Made by a program: the position numbers and the translations under genes | Shown: positions 13,213 to 22,191 of the stretch, piece after piece | How positions within the stretch are numbered: position 1 is the stretch's first letter | How the letters are laid out: every line of letters begins with the position of its first letter | Origin: Bacteroidia bacterium | GTDB lineage: Bacteria; Bacteroidota; Bacteroidia; Chitinophagales; UBA2359 | Direction: 5' to 3' | NCBI GenBank assembly: GCA_030427245.1 | Contig: JAUHXA010000065.1 | Coordinates: forward strand, 1-37,194 | Length of the DNA stretch: 37,194 bases | The notes under the pieces: generated by a model | Database searches by the model: none | Told to the model about the DNA's origin: nothing | What the model saw: only the letters and a program-made list of their open reading frames with translations

Positions 13213-13641
13213 TTACATTTTCACTGGGTAGCTGAATCCACCTGCTTTGAAAACCACTGTTTCCATTCTTGACAGAGGGATTGAGTTGGCTTTTGTTCGC
13301 TGCAAATCAAACATCAAAGCCCGAACAAACAAACGGTTGTTGCTATCTGTTGGCTTGGGTTCTATCTTGTTCAATTCTTCCATAGTGACAGAAAACTCCA
13401 GGAACAATCGGCGTACAAAACTCTTTTGAAGTTTCTTTTTGCCATCCTGGACCAGCCGCCAAACTTCCCGAACCGTTCTGTCACGGATTTTGCGAAGGTC
13501 ACATTCACTGCAATTGTCCACTACACGCATGGCCTTGTTACTGCTCGCTGTGTGATACTTGGTGACTCTTACGGTCAATCCTAATCCTCCTTTTTTTGCT
13601 TTTGAGGGTTTCACGGTTTTGTTGTCGATTATTACTGCCAT
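13213..13641 (-). CDS. 142-aa basic protein, virion block
   Basis: Beginning at the ATG at 13641 (MAVIIDNKTV), the protein is lysine/arginine-rich (KPSKAKKGGLGLTVRVTKY, RKIRDRTVREVWRLVQDGKK) and seems to mix beta strands and helices. I do not recognise it. The upstream in-frame ATG at 13701 would overlap the LamG gene, so the later start is preferred. It is the last gene of the surface-protein segment, facing the cassette C terminator. Confidence 0.65.
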   Translation of the reverse strand: MAVIIDNKTVKPSKAKKGGLGLTVRVTKYHTASSNKAMRVVDNCSECDLRKIRDRTVREVWRLVQDGKKKLQKSFVRRLFLEFSVTMEELNKIEPKPTDSNNRLFVRALMFDLQRTKANSIPLSRMETVVFKAGGFSYPVKM

Positions 13642-13663
13642 TGTTGAACTTTTTCTTTTAAAA

Positions 13664-14404
13664 TTATGGTACGACTGCAATGGTTGTTGCTGCTCCTTCA
13701 AAAGTTCCTTTATAATTACTACTGCTTAAATCAAGGACTTTATTTGTTCCAGCCGTTGCCGTTTCTGCGTCTGGGTAAAAAATCAAATTTTGTTTAAAAG
13801 ATACATTGTTAGGGTGAACAGGTTTGTTGTTTTCGTCCCTTAATTCTAACAATTCACTTTGAGATAGTGCTTTATTCCAGACAGTAAACATGTTTATATA
13901 ACCATCTAATATTTGCTGTGAATAATGGTTTTTTCCCATGTTAAAATGCCCTGAATTGTTACTTCTCCACGCATTAGAGCTTCCCGATACGACTATGTTT
14001 GTAAGCAAAACACCGTCTTTGTATATCTTCATGGCAGAGCTATTGGCCCCACTCTTTACAAGAGCCATCATGTACCAAGTATTCGTAGCTAAACTGTCAG
14101 GTGTTATCACTGTCAAATTATTGCTTGAACCGTTTCTAGATTGAAGTCTTAATGTTCCTGTGTTAGCATCAGCTCTAAAATGATATTGATATGTGTCAGA
14201 AGTTCCTTTAGAAAAAAAACAATTATCATCCGTGTTTGACAGCAAATAAACCCAAAATACAAAGGTTCTATTTGTTGTGTTTCCCAATCGTAATACATCG
14301 TCAAAATCAATACCTGCACCGTTCCCTACAAAAGAGAAAGACTTTGTATTATTCAATACATACTCAAACTTTCGGTTTTGTGGTCTATGTGTTCCTTTAT
14401 TCAT
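13664..14404 (-). CDS. LamG/concanavalin-like domain surface protein
   Basis: The 246-aa protein contains a laminin-G-like jelly-roll over about residues 20-190. Recognisable elements are FVFWVYLLSNTDDNCFFSKG, TWYMMALVKSG, KIYKDGVLL and the closing GYINMFTVWNKALSQSEL, which is the LamG_3 pattern. This fold binds glycans or glycoproteins, so it is a candidate receptor-binding protein at the far end of the fibre gene series. Its start overlaps the 227-aa gene by 8 nt. No signal peptide, consistent with a virion component. Confidence 0.8.
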   Translation of the reverse strand: MNKGTHRPQNRKFEYVLNNTKSFSFVGNGAGIDFDDVLRLGNTTNRTFVFWVYLLSNTDDNCFFSKGTSDTYQYHFRADANTGTLRLQSRNGSSNNLTVITPDSLATNTWYMMALVKSGANSSAMKIYKDGVLLTNIVVSGSSNAWRSNNSGHFNMGKNHYSQQILDGYINMFTVWNKALSQSELLELRDENNKPVHPNNVSFKQNLIFYPDAETATAGTNKVLDLSSSNYKGTFEGAATTIAVVP

Positions 14405-15080
14405 CAGAAAGCTCTATTTCAATTGCTTTTGAAACAATATTATTGCTGTCTTTTACTCTTACTTTGTATATACCTACTCCCAAACCGTTGAAAGTGTGGC
14501 TGTCTGCATTATCAAATGTTGTCCAGTTCTGCAGTACATTGTTTTCTCCATCTTGTAAACGAGCTTCAAAAGGAGCTGCCCCCACATCAACAGAAGTGAT
14601 CGTAACATTGCCATCTTGAAAAAGACTGTTGCTTGGATTGGCAGGTGTAAGATTAAAAAACACCTGCTCTTCAAAGTCTCCATCACTGGAAAATAGTGGT
14701 TTGTCCCTTCCTTCTAAACTTCTAAATTTTGAAGTCAAAGCTGCTTTGACCATTTTCTCAAACAACCCACTATCTTCAAGCTGTGTGAAGATTTCTGTTT
14801 TATCTGTTCCTAATAAGTTCTCTCTTGCCCCCTCTTTGTTATTTACTATTACAAAACCACCTTTTGTTTGTTTTTGCAGTCTCCAACGAGCTTGAAGATT
14901 ACCATTAGGTGAAATTACAATGTCCACCAACACGTAGCGTTCTACAATATCTTGTCCAGTTCTGTTTTTACCGTCATTTCCTGCATAGGTAAAGACAATA
15001 GCATTAGTATTTTCTTCAAGGACAATAATCCTATCAATAGAATTATCAGCGTTGTTGTGATGTATGTTGTGAATTGCCAT
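14397..15080 (-). CDS. 227-aa structural or fibre-like protein
   Basis: Residues 1-75 are beta-rich with alternating charged and hydrophobic residues (NAIVFTYAGNDGKNRTGQDI), then a helix near FEKMVKAALTSKF. The last 80 residues look like a bacterial Ig-like domain (ITSVDVGAAPFEARLQDG, GIYKVRVKDSNNIVSKAI). No family is confidently named. It sits between the duplicated beta protein and the LamG protein, so it is likely part of the fibre or baseplate-like assembly. Confidence 0.65.
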   Translation of the reverse strand: MAIHNIHHNNADNSIDRIIVLEENTNAIVFTYAGNDGKNRTGQDIVERYVLVDIVISPNGNLQARWRLQKQTKGGFVIVNNKEGARENLLGTDKTEIFTQLEDSGLFEKMVKAALTSKFRSLEGRDKPLFSSDGDFEEQVFFNLTPANPSNSLFQDGNVTITSVDVGAAPFEARLQDGENNVLQNWTTFDNADSHTFNGLGVGIYKVRVKDSNNIVSKAIEIELSDE

Positions 15081-15082
15081 GT

Positions 15083-15829
15083 TTAACTATAAACCAATTT
15101 TGTAAATAAATAAACGGAATCAGATTTTACACTGTATTTGATACTTATAATGTTCCTGTTGTTTGAATTAGTTGTCACATCTGAAATAGCGTTTCCTTCT
15201 GGGTCATAAACCGTTTTTGTACTTCCTGTAACATCAATATCATAGCTATTTGGTGAACTTAATTCAATATCAAAAACCACGTCCTCTAAGGGTGGATTTA
15301 TGAAATCAAAGGTCATGTTCCCTGTGATATTCGTAATGTAAACGCCTATGTTATCCGTTAAATCAATATCAATATTGTTGCCTAAACTACCGCTATTTAC
15401 CTCTATAATGCTTGGGGGTGTTACTGGCTCCGAACCATCATCATAGGTTAGAATTGTGTGTATAAACACCCTGTCAGCCTCTACGCTGTACTTTACTTTT
15501 AGGATGTTAAAAGTTTTTGCATTGGTGCTTATGCTCTCTATATCGTTTCCTTTAGGGTCTATCGCAACTTTAGAACTTCCAGTTAAATCAATCTCGTATC
15601 CACTTGGAGTATTCAGTAAAATATCAAATTCCTTGTCTTCAATAGGAGCATTGATAAAGTTGAAGGTCATGTTTCCTGTAATGTTCGTGATATAGTATCC
15701 CGAATCATTAGACAGGTCTATGTCTATGTCATTACCGAAGCTGTCACTATCTATCTCGCTTGGAGGAATAGGAACAATTACTTCAACAGAAGAACCCCCT
15801 CCGTATAAATTTGATGATTTGATTTTCAT
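15083..15829 (-). CDS. Beta protein made of two tandem 110-residue repeats
   Basis: Two copies of one domain fill the 248 aa. Repeat 1 has DSFGNDIDIDLSNDSGYYIT, then NITGNMTFNFINAPIEDKEF. Repeat 2 has GSLGNNIDIDLTDNIGVYIT, then NITGNMTFDFINPPLEDVVF. Each continues with a YeIDlTGSsK / YdIDvTGStK strand, a DPkGN / DPeGN turn and a closing KVKYSV / SIKYSV strand. This is a recent internal duplication, as found in phage fibre shafts. No named domain is recognised. It starts with a short basic segment and has no signal peptide. Confidence 0.75.
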   Translation of the reverse strand: MKIKSSNLYGGGSSVEVIVPIPPSEIDSDSFGNDIDIDLSNDSGYYITNITGNMTFNFINAPIEDKEFDILLNTPSGYEIDLTGSSKVAIDPKGNDIESISTNAKTFNILKVKYSVEADRVFIHTILTYDDGSEPVTPPSIIEVNSGSLGNNIDIDLTDNIGVYITNITGNMTFDFINPPLEDVVFDIELSSPNSYDIDVTGSTKTVYDPEGNAISDVTTNSNNRNIISIKYSVKSDSVYLFTKLVYS

Positions 15830-15840
15830 TCCTAACCACT

Positions 15841-16299
15841 TTATAAGTATGCCAAAATATTTGCAGAACCGTCAACCAATCCCACAAACCAATGTTTTCC
15901 TATCTCGTTCCCCTCCAATATCTGCACATCTAAATGTTTGTGAATCCGTCCAGCAACCACAGAAGGAGGAATAGGAACGCTTCGTTTCAAATTTGATACT
16001 GCAATAGCATTGGGGTCGTCATTCTCAAAAGTCAAATCAGACATTTTGTACTGAATATCTACTTTGTTGATTTTTGAAGTGGGAAACAAAGTTTCTACAT
16101 CTAAATAATGCGTTTCGGCATCGTTGGCAAAAGCTTCGTCAATATCCAACACACACACATATTCATCAGGATTGATAAAGTCGTCACAATCGGGTTGTTC
16201 GGATAGAGGTTCAAAACAGTCGTCAGTAACAACCGTTACAATCGTACCATCACTGTATGTGTAGTACACGACATTGTATGTTTCGCCTTGCTCGTACAT
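15841..16299 (-). CDS. 152-aa protein of the fibre series
   Basis: Acidic and beta-rich (TYNVVYYTYSDGTIVTVVTD), with a Cys-containing acidic segment (CFEPLSEQPDCDDFINPDEY) and a C-terminal part ending KHWFVGLVDGSANILAYL. Not recognised. It is transcribed 3 nt after the 84-aa gene and 11 nt before the duplicated beta protein. By position it is a virion or fibre component. Confidence 0.6.
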   Translation of the reverse strand: MYEQGETYNVVYYTYSDGTIVTVVTDDCFEPLSEQPDCDDFINPDEYVCVLDIDEAFANDAETHYLDVETLFPTSKINKVDIQYKMSDLTFENDDPNAIAVSNLKRSVPIPPSVVAGRIHKHLDVQILEGNEIGKHWFVGLVDGSANILAYL

Positions 16300-16302
16300 A
16301 AT

Positions 16303-16557
16303 CTATGCGTTTGTCAGAGTTAATGTAAATTCCTTGCAGCCTGTCTGTCCACAAAAATCCTCTATGCAGCGTTGTGCTGCATAAGAACCAGCCGACAAAT
16401 TCAGGCTATCTATGTCCAGTTGATTTGCTGTATAGGTTACGCCCGCTATTACCCAATAGCGGTTTTTTACGCCAGTCGAACAGGTCACAAAAGTTTGTGA
16501 GTTGTTGTCTGCCAATTTACAGCCGTTTCCTAGTGTTGCCGTTAGTTCCAATTCCAT
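16303..16557 (-). CDS. 84-aa Cys-containing beta domain
   Basis: A single small domain starting MELELTATLGNGCKLAD, with five cysteines and closing with KEFTLTLTNA, typical of an isolated Ig-like/fibre module. It shares a nucleotide with the upstream 485-aa gene (stop/start overlap), so it may be a split-off terminal module of that protein. No named family. Confidence 0.6.
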   Translation of the reverse strand: MELELTATLGNGCKLADNNSQTFVTCSTGVKNRYWVIAGVTYTANQLDIDSLNLSAGSYAAQRCIEDFCGQTGCKEFTLTLTNA

Positions 16558-18014
16558 TAGAATATCACATTTTTAGTTGCTGTATATACACATCCATCAG
16601 CCGTTGTTATTGTCACCTTGAATGTTGCCGAGCCTGTACCATACACTTCTACTGTTTGCGTATTGTTTGCCCCATCAAAGTTGCCGTCTCCACTTAATAC
16701 CTCCCATAAGTAAGAGCTGACATTTGAAGTTGTTCCCGAAAGAACGGCTGTCAGTTTCTTGATAACACAAGTGCTTGACTGAGGCGAACCAAATGCCCCT
16801 GTTAAAGTTGTATTTGGATTCTCTACGCCTCTCGTATTGAAATCTGATGTTGCACTGTCTACATACTTTCCTCTGTAATAAGCCTTGATGGTTTCACCAC
16901 ATGGGGTTTCAAATTCACAAGGGTCTTCTGAAAAATTGGCTTGACCAATAGACTGATTGCCGCTTTGCTCGTTAGCAAGCAAGTTGGTTTCCGTATTGCC
17001 GTTTTCTGAAAAGGTGAATAAATCAACCGTTTTTTCAACCGAAGCATAAGAACCAGTCGGGTTGTGAATTCCATAAAACCAAAGTTGAATTTGACCAGTT
17101 GAAAGTACTTGCAAATCAATGAAGAAAGTTTTCCCTGCCAGTTGTGTGTTAATGCTGTCTTCTATCATTGTTTTGATTGCAGCAGAATTGTTTGGAGACA
17201 AGTCAAAGGTCAAATTATCGTCAAACGTGATGGTTAGTTTTCCTGCATCCGTTGTGACTTGCATCTCTTTTAGGTAGCCGCCTTGGTCAAGGTCGAACGT
17301 CCAACCATAGCGTAAGAAGTCGCCCAAGTCGGTTTTTTGCACTGTCAAATATGGATTTCCGTTTTTCGTGACAACACAATCATACGTCACCTGAACGTCT
17401 TTATCGTTTGTGATAGGTGCAAATACATGATTCTCTTGGTCAATTGCATAAGTGTTGCTTACGTTTTGCTGTACGATAGCCGCATTGCCTGGGCAACAGT
17501 CCAAAGCTTCAACGTTGGTTTCTTGGTCTTGGCAGTTTTGAAAGTTTTGTTGGTCTCCAAGTGTTACAACCAAATCATCAAAACCCGCAAAATCGGAAAT
17601 ATCCATTACAGCAGAACCCGAAGACGCTAAGACGCTCAATTGTTTTGTGTTGAATGGGTCAGAAGCGGGGGCAACAATCAAAAACAGTGCACCAGAAGTG
17701 CCACACGAAGTAAACTGTACTTGTAGCAGGCTTTCAGAGCCATTGCAATAAGCCACAATATTTGTCATTTCGACATAACAGGCAGGAGGTATGCTGACCG
17801 TTTTTGTTTTCACACAGCCTTTTGCGTCCGTAGCGGTTACTTTTATGCTGTTGGTCGTGCAGGGCGTAAGACATACGTTTGCAGTGTCACCAACGATAGT
17901 ATCAATAGTCATATCATTTGTGAGTGCTTCAAAAGCGTAAGAGTAAGGAGCTGTACCAAATTCGGCCGCACCTTGTACTTGTGCTGAAACTGTATGTGGA
18001 GCATTACACGCCAT
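16557..18014 (-). CDS. 485-aa surface protein with SprB-like/Ig-like repeats
   Basis: The first 75 residues contain NSIKVTATDAKGCVKTKTVS, the hallmark of SprB-type repeats of Bacteroidota adhesins. The C-terminus repeats a similar module (STCVIKKLTAVLSGTTSNVS ... ATFKVTITTADGCVYTATKN). The middle has cysteine-rich beta modules. There is no signal peptide or type IX sorting domain, arguing for a virion fibre rather than a host adhesin. This suggests the phage fibre recruited modules from gliding/adhesion proteins of its host group. Confidence 0.75.
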   Translation of the reverse strand: MACNAPHTVSAQVQGAAEFGTAPYSYAFEALTNDMTIDTIVGDTANVCLTPCTTNSIKVTATDAKGCVKTKTVSIPPACYVEMTNIVAYCNGSESLLQVQFTSCGTSGALFLIVAPASDPFNTKQLSVLASSGSAVMDISDFAGFDDLVVTLGDQQNFQNCQDQETNVEALDCCPGNAAIVQQNVSNTYAIDQENHVFAPITNDKDVQVTYDCVVTKNGNPYLTVQKTDLGDFLRYGWTFDLDQGGYLKEMQVTTDAGKLTITFDDNLTFDLSPNNSAAIKTMIEDSINTQLAGKTFFIDLQVLSTGQIQLWFYGIHNPTGSYASVEKTVDLFTFSENGNTETNLLANEQSGNQSIGQANFSEDPCEFETPCGETIKAYYRGKYVDSATSDFNTRGVENPNTTLTGAFGSPQSSTCVIKKLTAVLSGTTSNVSSYLWEVLSGDGNFDGANNTQTVEVYGTGSATFKVTITTADGCVYTATKNVIF

Positions 18015-18048
18015 TTTGTTGATTCCTTTTTAGTTTGATAAATCAGAT

Positions 18049-18738
18049 TTATGAATAAGTGGTACTTACAGACAGGTCAAAATTAGTGCATGGGTCAGCA
18101 ATGTCGACTTGCTTCTGATGGTAACAGTTTGTTGCTTGTTGTGCTGTACTGATAACCTGTGCTTCAACTCCTGTATTGTAATTCGCACAATTTGCAGAAA
18201 AATCAAACTCAACGCTAAAATTGCCTGTACTGCGAATGATAACCACAGCACTATTGCCAGGATTAGCAGTCACAACGGTTGCGGTTCCTGAACTGATTTG
18301 TTTGAACCATCCCTGACAGCCAACGAGACTAGTAAATGTGTACTCTACATTTCCACCCGCATTGCCACTTGGAGTAATATTTATTGAGTTTGTGCCAGCA
18401 TTGTAAGCGGCCGCAAAATTGAAGTCAGCACAAGGATTGTTTATAGTGATAGCTTGGTCGTCTTCACAACCCTCAGCATCCACAGCATGTGCATTGATGC
18501 CTGTCAATGGGAACACTCCAGAGCAATCTTGTTCATCGTCGAAAGTTACCACCAACACATCGTTTGTATAGCCTGCTTTGTTGCTTTCTTGTGCGAAAGA
18601 AACTATGCAAGGCTGAACACCTGCATTGATAGCCCCTGTTGGTGTACCATTGCTTGTAGGTAGTCCAGACCAAGTAATTACAATTGGAGTTGTGCCACCA
18701 GTGCTGCCTATCTCATATCTAAAAACTTTATTTGCCAT
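18049..18738 (-). CDS. 229-aa Ig-like surface protein
   Basis: Two beta modules are seen: residues 1-105 with PIVITWSGLPTSNGTPTG and a GINAHAVDAEGCEDDQAITI strand pair, and residues 106-229 with NSINITPSGNAGGNVEYTF. The WSG and DAEGC motifs also appear in the adjacent 696-aa and 485-aa proteins, so the three share a module family. Spacing of 10 nt to the upstream gene supports one operon. Probable fibre subunit. Confidence 0.7.
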   Translation of the reverse strand: MANKVFRYEIGSTGGTTPIVITWSGLPTSNGTPTGAINAGVQPCIVSFAQESNKAGYTNDVLVVTFDDEQDCSGVFPLTGINAHAVDAEGCEDDQAITINNPCADFNFAAAYNAGTNSINITPSGNAGGNVEYTFTSLVGCQGWFKQISSGTATVVTANPGNSAVVIIRSTGNFSVEFDFSANCANYNTGVEAQVISTAQQATNCYHQKQVDIADPCTNFDLSVSTTYS

Positions 18739-18748
18739 TGTTTCAAGT

Positions 18749-20839
18749 TTAATATTTTACTGTCACATCTAAATCAATTTCGCAATACTCAAAATCTATG
18801 CAGTCAGAAACGGGACCGCACTCAGTTTGTACCACTCCGTTTGTACATTCGTCACCTCCAAAACACAACTGACCTACTTGACTGAAATGTGATTCATCTA
18901 TTTCAATAACTACATACATTCCATAGTCTTCTACTATCTGCACCGCTCCGTAATCTGACCAGCATGGAGCTTGCGCCAACAAAATATTTGCAGGTAAGAT
19001 GTCTGCCATAACCAGCCATTGGTTTGGTTGAGTTGGTACTTCTAAGCGTATCAAGTTTATGGAAGGTGTTACACAGTCGCCTACTCCACAATTCGAGATG
19101 TTTACAGGCTCAACGGCCAACACTCCACAATCAAGGGTCAATTCACTGATGGATAATTCGCCCTCACAGCCAGACCATGTGATGTTTTGTGTTCCTTGAC
19201 CTCCTTCTATAACTAGGTTTCCTGTCACTGACCAGGTAATAGAGCTTATTGTCGCACCGCCTGACAAATCAAGTGTTGCGCTGTTGATTTGTCCACCACT
19301 TCGGATTTTTTCAAATGCAGCATTGTTGCAATCCGTTTCAAAAGGATTGATGAATAAACGGTAAATCACTGTTTTGCCGTTTCCTTCCCATTTAATGAGT
19401 ACCAAATGAGAATTTGAAGTGAGTGTATTGTAAGTGTATGCACTTGCACCAGTAGCGACACTTGCCCATGCAGTCGGGTTGCCTCCTTCTGTATTGATTG
19501 ACCAGTTCCCGCTTTCGGTACTGTTCAATACAAAGTCGTAATCCTTGAATCCGTTGGCTCTTGTACCTGTAAGCGCACAGGAAGCAACTGATAAGTCAAC
19601 ATCGTTTGTATTGAGTGTCGTAACGATTGTTCCACTATTTGTGCCATCGTCACACTCTGTAATGTCCACGTCTTCGTTGTATGTGTCTGCACACTCTTCA
19701 AAACCTGCCTCAACTGCAATATTGCCCGAACCTGACCAAGTAACAACCAAAGGGTCTGCTGTTGGTGTCAAAACTATTCCTCCAGTACCTACAAAATTGA
19801 CTGTATCAGGGGCTATTGTATAATTTGGGTCGTTGCTGCTGACGGTTGCTGTTTTCTCGCTTGTGTTAATGGTCAAAACAATATCTAAAGCAGGTGGACA
19901 CGGACAAAGAACCGTAGGAGACACCACAGGAGGCAACAAGCTAGTACCTACGTACTTTTTTCTCACTATTTGAGTGCTGACCAGTTTACGGTCACAGCAG
20001 CAATGTCCATCTTTTACTGTTCCTACTGGTGTGTAGAGTTCTAATTTGCCGTCAGTAGCGTTAGGTTTGTAGTTTCTGAAATACTTGATTTGCCCAGTTA
20101 CTTTGTCAATCGTTTGGAAGCTCACAAAATGTGTACAGTTCTCCACAGTCTCACCAGTCAAAGTACTTGTTTCTCCTAATTGAGAGGGGACACAATCACA
20201 TAAGTCTATCAATTCGCTTTCTTCTGTACTATAAACAGGCTGCTCTTCACAGTTGCAAAAAAGCTTAATGATTTCGTCTGACTCTTTGCTATACAGTGCC
20301 AAAACACCAATAGGTAGCATTTGATACAGGTTTTGTATCTCTATGCTACCGTCTTCTTCACTGATTACTATTGCAGCAACAAGGCTTTTGCAGTTTCCTG
20401 CTGTGTCTTCTGCACAAGCATTAACCACCGCCGCCGATTTGCCTACTAAGTTTGAAATATCAACTAACAGTTCGTTTATCACGTCCACCAGTGCAGAAGT
20501 ATCTACGTTGATTTCGTTGAGTATGTTGATAACCTCCTGTTCGTCACAGCTACAATCATGTGTATATGTTTGACCTGTTGCGCCATTAGGAGGGCTGTAA
20601 GGCTGCAAAGCAATAGGGTTGGTTGTGATGGTGTAATAACCGTAAGGCTGCGAATTAGAGGGGTCTTGTGTGTCTAAAACCAACAAGGCAAACACCTGGT
20701 CACAAACTTCATCACCGTTCAATGTATATTTTGAACAGGTTGGGATAAGCGAAAATTCACCATCAGAAACAGTATTTCCGTTGACAGTGAAATTGTTTTG
20801 TGATTTGCTCCCAGAGCGTTGATTTGAAAAAATACTCAT
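18749..20839 (-). CDS. 696-aa cysteine-rich fibre/spike protein
   Basis: This is the largest protein of the block. Residues 1-30 are polar and may attach it to the virion (MSIFSNQRSGSKSQNNFTVN). A helical segment (about 100-135: EVINILNEINVDTSALVDVI) could trimerise, followed by cysteine clusters (HCCCDRK, CPCPPALD). From about 310 on, Ig-like modules with repeated VTWSGSGNIAVE / ITWSVTGNLVIE / ITWSGCEGELSI strands occur. No enzyme motif is seen. A host-recognition fibre or spike is the best inference from length, repeats and position. Confidence 0.7.
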   Translation of the reverse strand: MSIFSNQRSGSKSQNNFTVNGNTVSDGEFSLIPTCSKYTLNGDEVCDQVFALLVLDTQDPSNSQPYGYYTITTNPIALQPYSPPNGATGQTYTHDCSCDEQEVINILNEINVDTSALVDVINELLVDISNLVGKSAAVVNACAEDTAGNCKSLVAAIVISEEDGSIEIQNLYQMLPIGVLALYSKESDEIIKLFCNCEEQPVYSTEESELIDLCDCVPSQLGETSTLTGETVENCTHFVSFQTIDKVTGQIKYFRNYKPNATDGKLELYTPVGTVKDGHCCCDRKLVSTQIVRKKYVGTSLLPPVVSPTVLCPCPPALDIVLTINTSEKTATVSSNDPNYTIAPDTVNFVGTGGIVLTPTADPLVVTWSGSGNIAVEAGFEECADTYNEDVDITECDDGTNSGTIVTTLNTNDVDLSVASCALTGTRANGFKDYDFVLNSTESGNWSINTEGGNPTAWASVATGASAYTYNTLTSNSHLVLIKWEGNGKTVIYRLFINPFETDCNNAAFEKIRSGGQINSATLDLSGGATISSITWSVTGNLVIEGGQGTQNITWSGCEGELSISELTLDCGVLAVEPVNISNCGVGDCVTPSINLIRLEVPTQPNQWLVMADILPANILLAQAPCWSDYGAVQIVEDYGMYVVIEIDESHFSQVGQLCFGGDECTNGVVQTECGPVSDCIDFEYCEIDLDVTVKY

Positions 20840-20878
20840 TATTGGTATTGCCTTTTATTCAAACAGTTGATTTTCTTT

Positions 20879-21250
20879 TTACACTTCTTTATACAGGCTG
20901 CCCACAGTTGTTTCTACTACCTGTAAACGCTGCACTGCCTCTGCCCCTAGCTTCTTTGCTTGTTGATGGTTGAATTCTACTTTGAAAGGCTGCCCAAAAA
21001 TGGTACTTGTTACGATAATCTCTCCTTTCAAGTTTGTAATGTCATAGCTCCCATGAAAAGTATGGCTTACACCTGCAGGTATCAATATCCCATTAACAGC
21101 CGAATCTATGTTTCCATCATTTAGGAAGGTGATAGAATTTGACTGAAAAGGATAGTCGCCATTCTCACGTATAATGTCCTGTTCTTGTGTCAAGATGGAC
21201 AAGTAATAATGTCTGCACTGCACCTTTTTTTTGTAAAGTAGCTTATTCAT
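20879..21250 (-). CDS. 123-aa beta-rich virion protein candidate
   Basis: After a basic start (MNKLLYKKKVQCRHYYLS) the sequence alternates strands (SAVNGILIPAGVSHTFHGSY, LKGEIIVTSTIFGQPFKVEF) and ends in a helix. It resembles a small single jelly-roll or spike-base protein in length and strand pattern, but no family is certain. It lies 3 nt from the 304-aa gene and just before the fibre genes, a position suiting a vertex or attachment protein. Confidence 0.55.
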   Translation of the reverse strand: MNKLLYKKKVQCRHYYLSILTQEQDIIRENGDYPFQSNSITFLNDGNIDSAVNGILIPAGVSHTFHGSYDITNLKGEIIVTSTIFGQPFKVEFNHQQAKKLGAEAVQRLQVVETTVGSLYKEV

Positions 21251-21253
21251 CTG

Positions 21254-22168
21254 TTAGGCTTTGTTTTGATTTTGTGGCATATAGTCTGCCAATCCGTTCA
21301 TCATTTTTTTGCCCAAACCTTTGTTTTCTTCTAAGAATTGCGCCTGCGCCTCCAACACGTCCAATACATCCCACGGACGGTTATAAGTCGTTGTAATCAA
21401 ACTCTGCATTTTCTGCAGAAGGAGTTGCAGTCGTGCGTTCCATTCTTCTGCATTGACCTCTTTTTGTTGGGGCTGTGTGCCTGTGTTTTGTTTCATATTT
21501 GATACTGATTGTTGGTTTTGTTGTTGAGAATTGGGTAAGCCAGAGATAGCCACTTGACCACCTTTGCCGCCCATAAGATTTGTCAATACTGCTCCAATGA
21601 TAGAGGGATTGTTTTGGATAAATTCAGAACAGGTGTTTAGGAGCTTTTGCATTGTTGTGCCGTTGTTCATTTCGTCTTCAAGTGCTGCAATACGTTCCTC
21701 TGTACGCTCCTGTTCGTATTGGTGTTTTAGCTCAATAATTGCCAGTTCTTTTTCATGAAGTTGTTTCATGAAGTTGGTTTGCAGTTCTATCATACCCACT
21801 TGTGAGCCGATACCATTGATGCCCTGTGTATTAGGCAGCATTGAAGGAGAAGAAAGAAACCGTCCGTTGTCCACCAAGATTGAAAATTTGTATTCCGTAA
21901 AACCTGTACCAGTGTTTGCTTTCTCGTAAACCCTTACATGTCCGTCTCCACCGCCAAGCCTTAATAGCACCGCTTCCAATTGTTCTAAGCTGTCTGCCAT
22001 CTCCAAACCTTCCATCATGGTGGATTGGTCTAGCGGCTGTACATTGTTGTTTCTTCGGTGATGCCCCTCATACAATTTCCAGTAAACTTGACCTTTGCTT
22101 TGAATCTGGTCTGCCAAGTTTTCCCACGTAGTAATAACGATGTTTCTATTTCTACCTACAAAAGCCAT
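21254..22168 (-). CDS. 304-aa virion-block protein with coiled coil
   Basis: The N-terminal 110 residues look globular (NIVITTWENLADQIQSKGQV ... LRLGGGDGHVRVYEKANTGT). A coiled coil covers about 125-175 (MKQLHEKELAIIELKHQYEQ). A Gln/Asn-rich linker follows near 210-235, then a C-terminal helix that ends with LADYMPQNQNKA. Unrecognised. It lies between the two capsid candidates and the attachment genes, so a scaffold, vertex or minor capsid protein is plausible. Confidence 0.6.
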   Translation of the reverse strand: MAFVGRNRNIVITTWENLADQIQSKGQVYWKLYEGHHRRNNNVQPLDQSTMMEGLEMADSLEQLEAVLLRLGGGDGHVRVYEKANTGTGFTEYKFSILVDNGRFLSSPSMLPNTQGINGIGSQVGMIELQTNFMKQLHEKELAIIELKHQYEQERTEERIAALEDEMNNGTTMQKLLNTCSEFIQNNPSIIGAVLTNLMGGKGGQVAISGLPNSQQQNQQSVSNMKQNTGTQPQQKEVNAEEWNARLQLLLQKMQSLITTTYNRPWDVLDVLEAQAQFLEENKGLGKKMMNGLADYMPQNQNKA

Positions 22169-22191
22169 ATCGCTTGCTTGTTTGTCGTTTG

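Noticed and set aside
18066-20573. Several plus- and minus-strand frames within the fibre genes
   Set aside because: They lie wholly inside long genes with coherent domain content in another frame.
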